From Chloroflexota bacterium (lineage in GTDB: Bacteria > Chloroflexota > Dehalococcoidia > Lucifugimonadales > UBA3495), in contig JAPPCX010000086.1 in the NCBI GenBank assembly GCA_028875655.1, positions 1 through 50,522 of the forward strand: DNA of 50,522 nucleotides. The letters run 5' to 3'. Below are positions 50,146-50,522 of the stretch, in pieces. The notes under the pieces were generated by a model, which was given only the letters and a program-made list of their open reading frames with translations, made no database searches and had not been told where the DNA came from. The position numbers were made by a program, and so were the translations under genes. Every line of letters starts with the position of its first letter. Position 1 is the first letter of the stretch.

Positions 50146-50475
50146 TTATCCCGCTGATACCGGCGGGCTTATCAGTTGGGGCGTCACCTGGTGGAGTTCG
50201 TACTGCCAGCCATCGCGCACACATTCCGCTACCAACTCCGCGATCTTGGCATTTCCAATCTCGCGTAGTTCTTCCCGCCGCGATTCTTTCTCTTCACCGG
50301 GCAGCGGGTACATTCGGCACATCGCCATGGCGTCGGCAATCATCGCCAGCGCATCCTGCTGGTCGGTTCCCTGGGACACGGCGCCGGGGATGCCGGGGCA
50401 GATTGCGGCGTAGCCGACGCCGGAGTAGATTAGGATGACTTCGTAGAGTTCGTTATCATCGTTTGCGCTTGGCAT
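50146..50475 (-). CDS. hicB: HicB-family antitoxin
   Basis: The 109-residue protein has the partial RNase H-like HicB fold: YEVILIYSGVGYAAICPGIP, then GAVSQGTDQQDALAMIADAM, the usual EPGYVAxCPxLPGCxSQGxTxEEAL pattern. The C-terminal region lacks an obvious HTH or ribbon-helix-helix and ends in a polar tail (HQVTPQLISPPVSAG). GGGAGAAAG precedes ATG 50475. It is the first gene of the hicBA operon; the promoter should lie in the last 47 bases of the window. Confidence 0.88.
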   Translation of the reverse strand: MPSANDDNELYEVILIYSGVGYAAICPGIPGAVSQGTDQQDALAMIADAMAMCRMYPLPGEEKESRREELREIGNAKIAELVAECVRDGWQYELHQVTPQLISPPVSAG

Positions 50476-50522
50476 TGTCTTTCTCCCATCCCTATTGGCG
50501 ATGGAGTTCTTACTCCCGAAAC

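Overview
The window is GC-rich, gene-dense bacterial DNA without rRNA genes. Gene content suggests an uncultured Chloroflexota, perhaps of the SAR202/Dehalococcoidia type: paired NHL-repeat proteins, a flavin-dependent luciferase-like monooxygenase, a fused CaiB/BaiF CoA-transferase, a thiolase with a DUF35 partner, DUF3179, and many small toxin-antitoxin and REP-like elements. This placement is inferred from gene content, not from a phylogenetic marker.

Layout. Positions 1-4010 hold a cut-off GIY-YIG nuclease gene and a phage remnant (XhlA-like protein, zinc ribbon, terminase large subunit, portal) peppered with short palindromic repeats, some lying inside reading frames. Positions 4100-7202 hold a Na/Pi cotransporter-like protein, tRNA-Gly and an MFS transporter. 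Positions 7231-10136 are an accessory island of less GC-rich genes: a PaREP1/HEPN-like protein, a coupled membrane/soluble pair, a degraded HNH nuclease and a membrane pentapeptide-repeat protein. Positions 10155-15966 hold an NHL protein with a solute-binding protein, a HAD hydrolase, a YdeI-like protein, and a translationally coupled operon of two DUF1538 membrane proteins, a P-II-like protein and a CBS protein. Positions 16004-20130 are a graveyard of toxin-antitoxin genes and restriction-modification fragments around an intact luciferase-like monooxygenase. Positions 20205-22994 encode an MmeI-like type IIG restriction-modification enzyme with a repeat inserted in frame. Positions 23238-25885 hold hisA and hisH separated by an aspartyl-protease cassette, then a cobalamin adenosyltransferase. 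Ribosomal protein L25, a DUF3800 protein lacking key aspartates, and a DUF3179 lipoprotein follow to 28868.

The second half has a phosphonate-type ABC transporter operon (28889-32365), tRNA-Ser, and a catabolic block (32710-42850): NHL protein, thiolase-like protein, DUF35 protein, small HAD phosphatase, double CaiB/BaiF CoA-transferase, HpaB-family flavin monooxygenase, large alpha/beta hydrolase and two hotdog-fold proteins. Together these look like uptake, hydroxylation, CoA activation and hydration/cleavage of an organic substrate. A type II restriction-modification pair, a DEAD-box helicase, a fatty acid desaturase, a second MFS transporter and a HicBA module finish the window.

The most striking observation is the DUF3179 gene at 27291-28868. 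Its frame is interrupted only by a TGA at the first cysteine of the family's CxxC motif. A perfect 7-bp hairpin with a GU-containing loop follows at the spacing expected of a bacterial SECIS element, so this is a candidate selenoprotein in a family where I know of none. A simple nonsense mutation remains the competing explanation.
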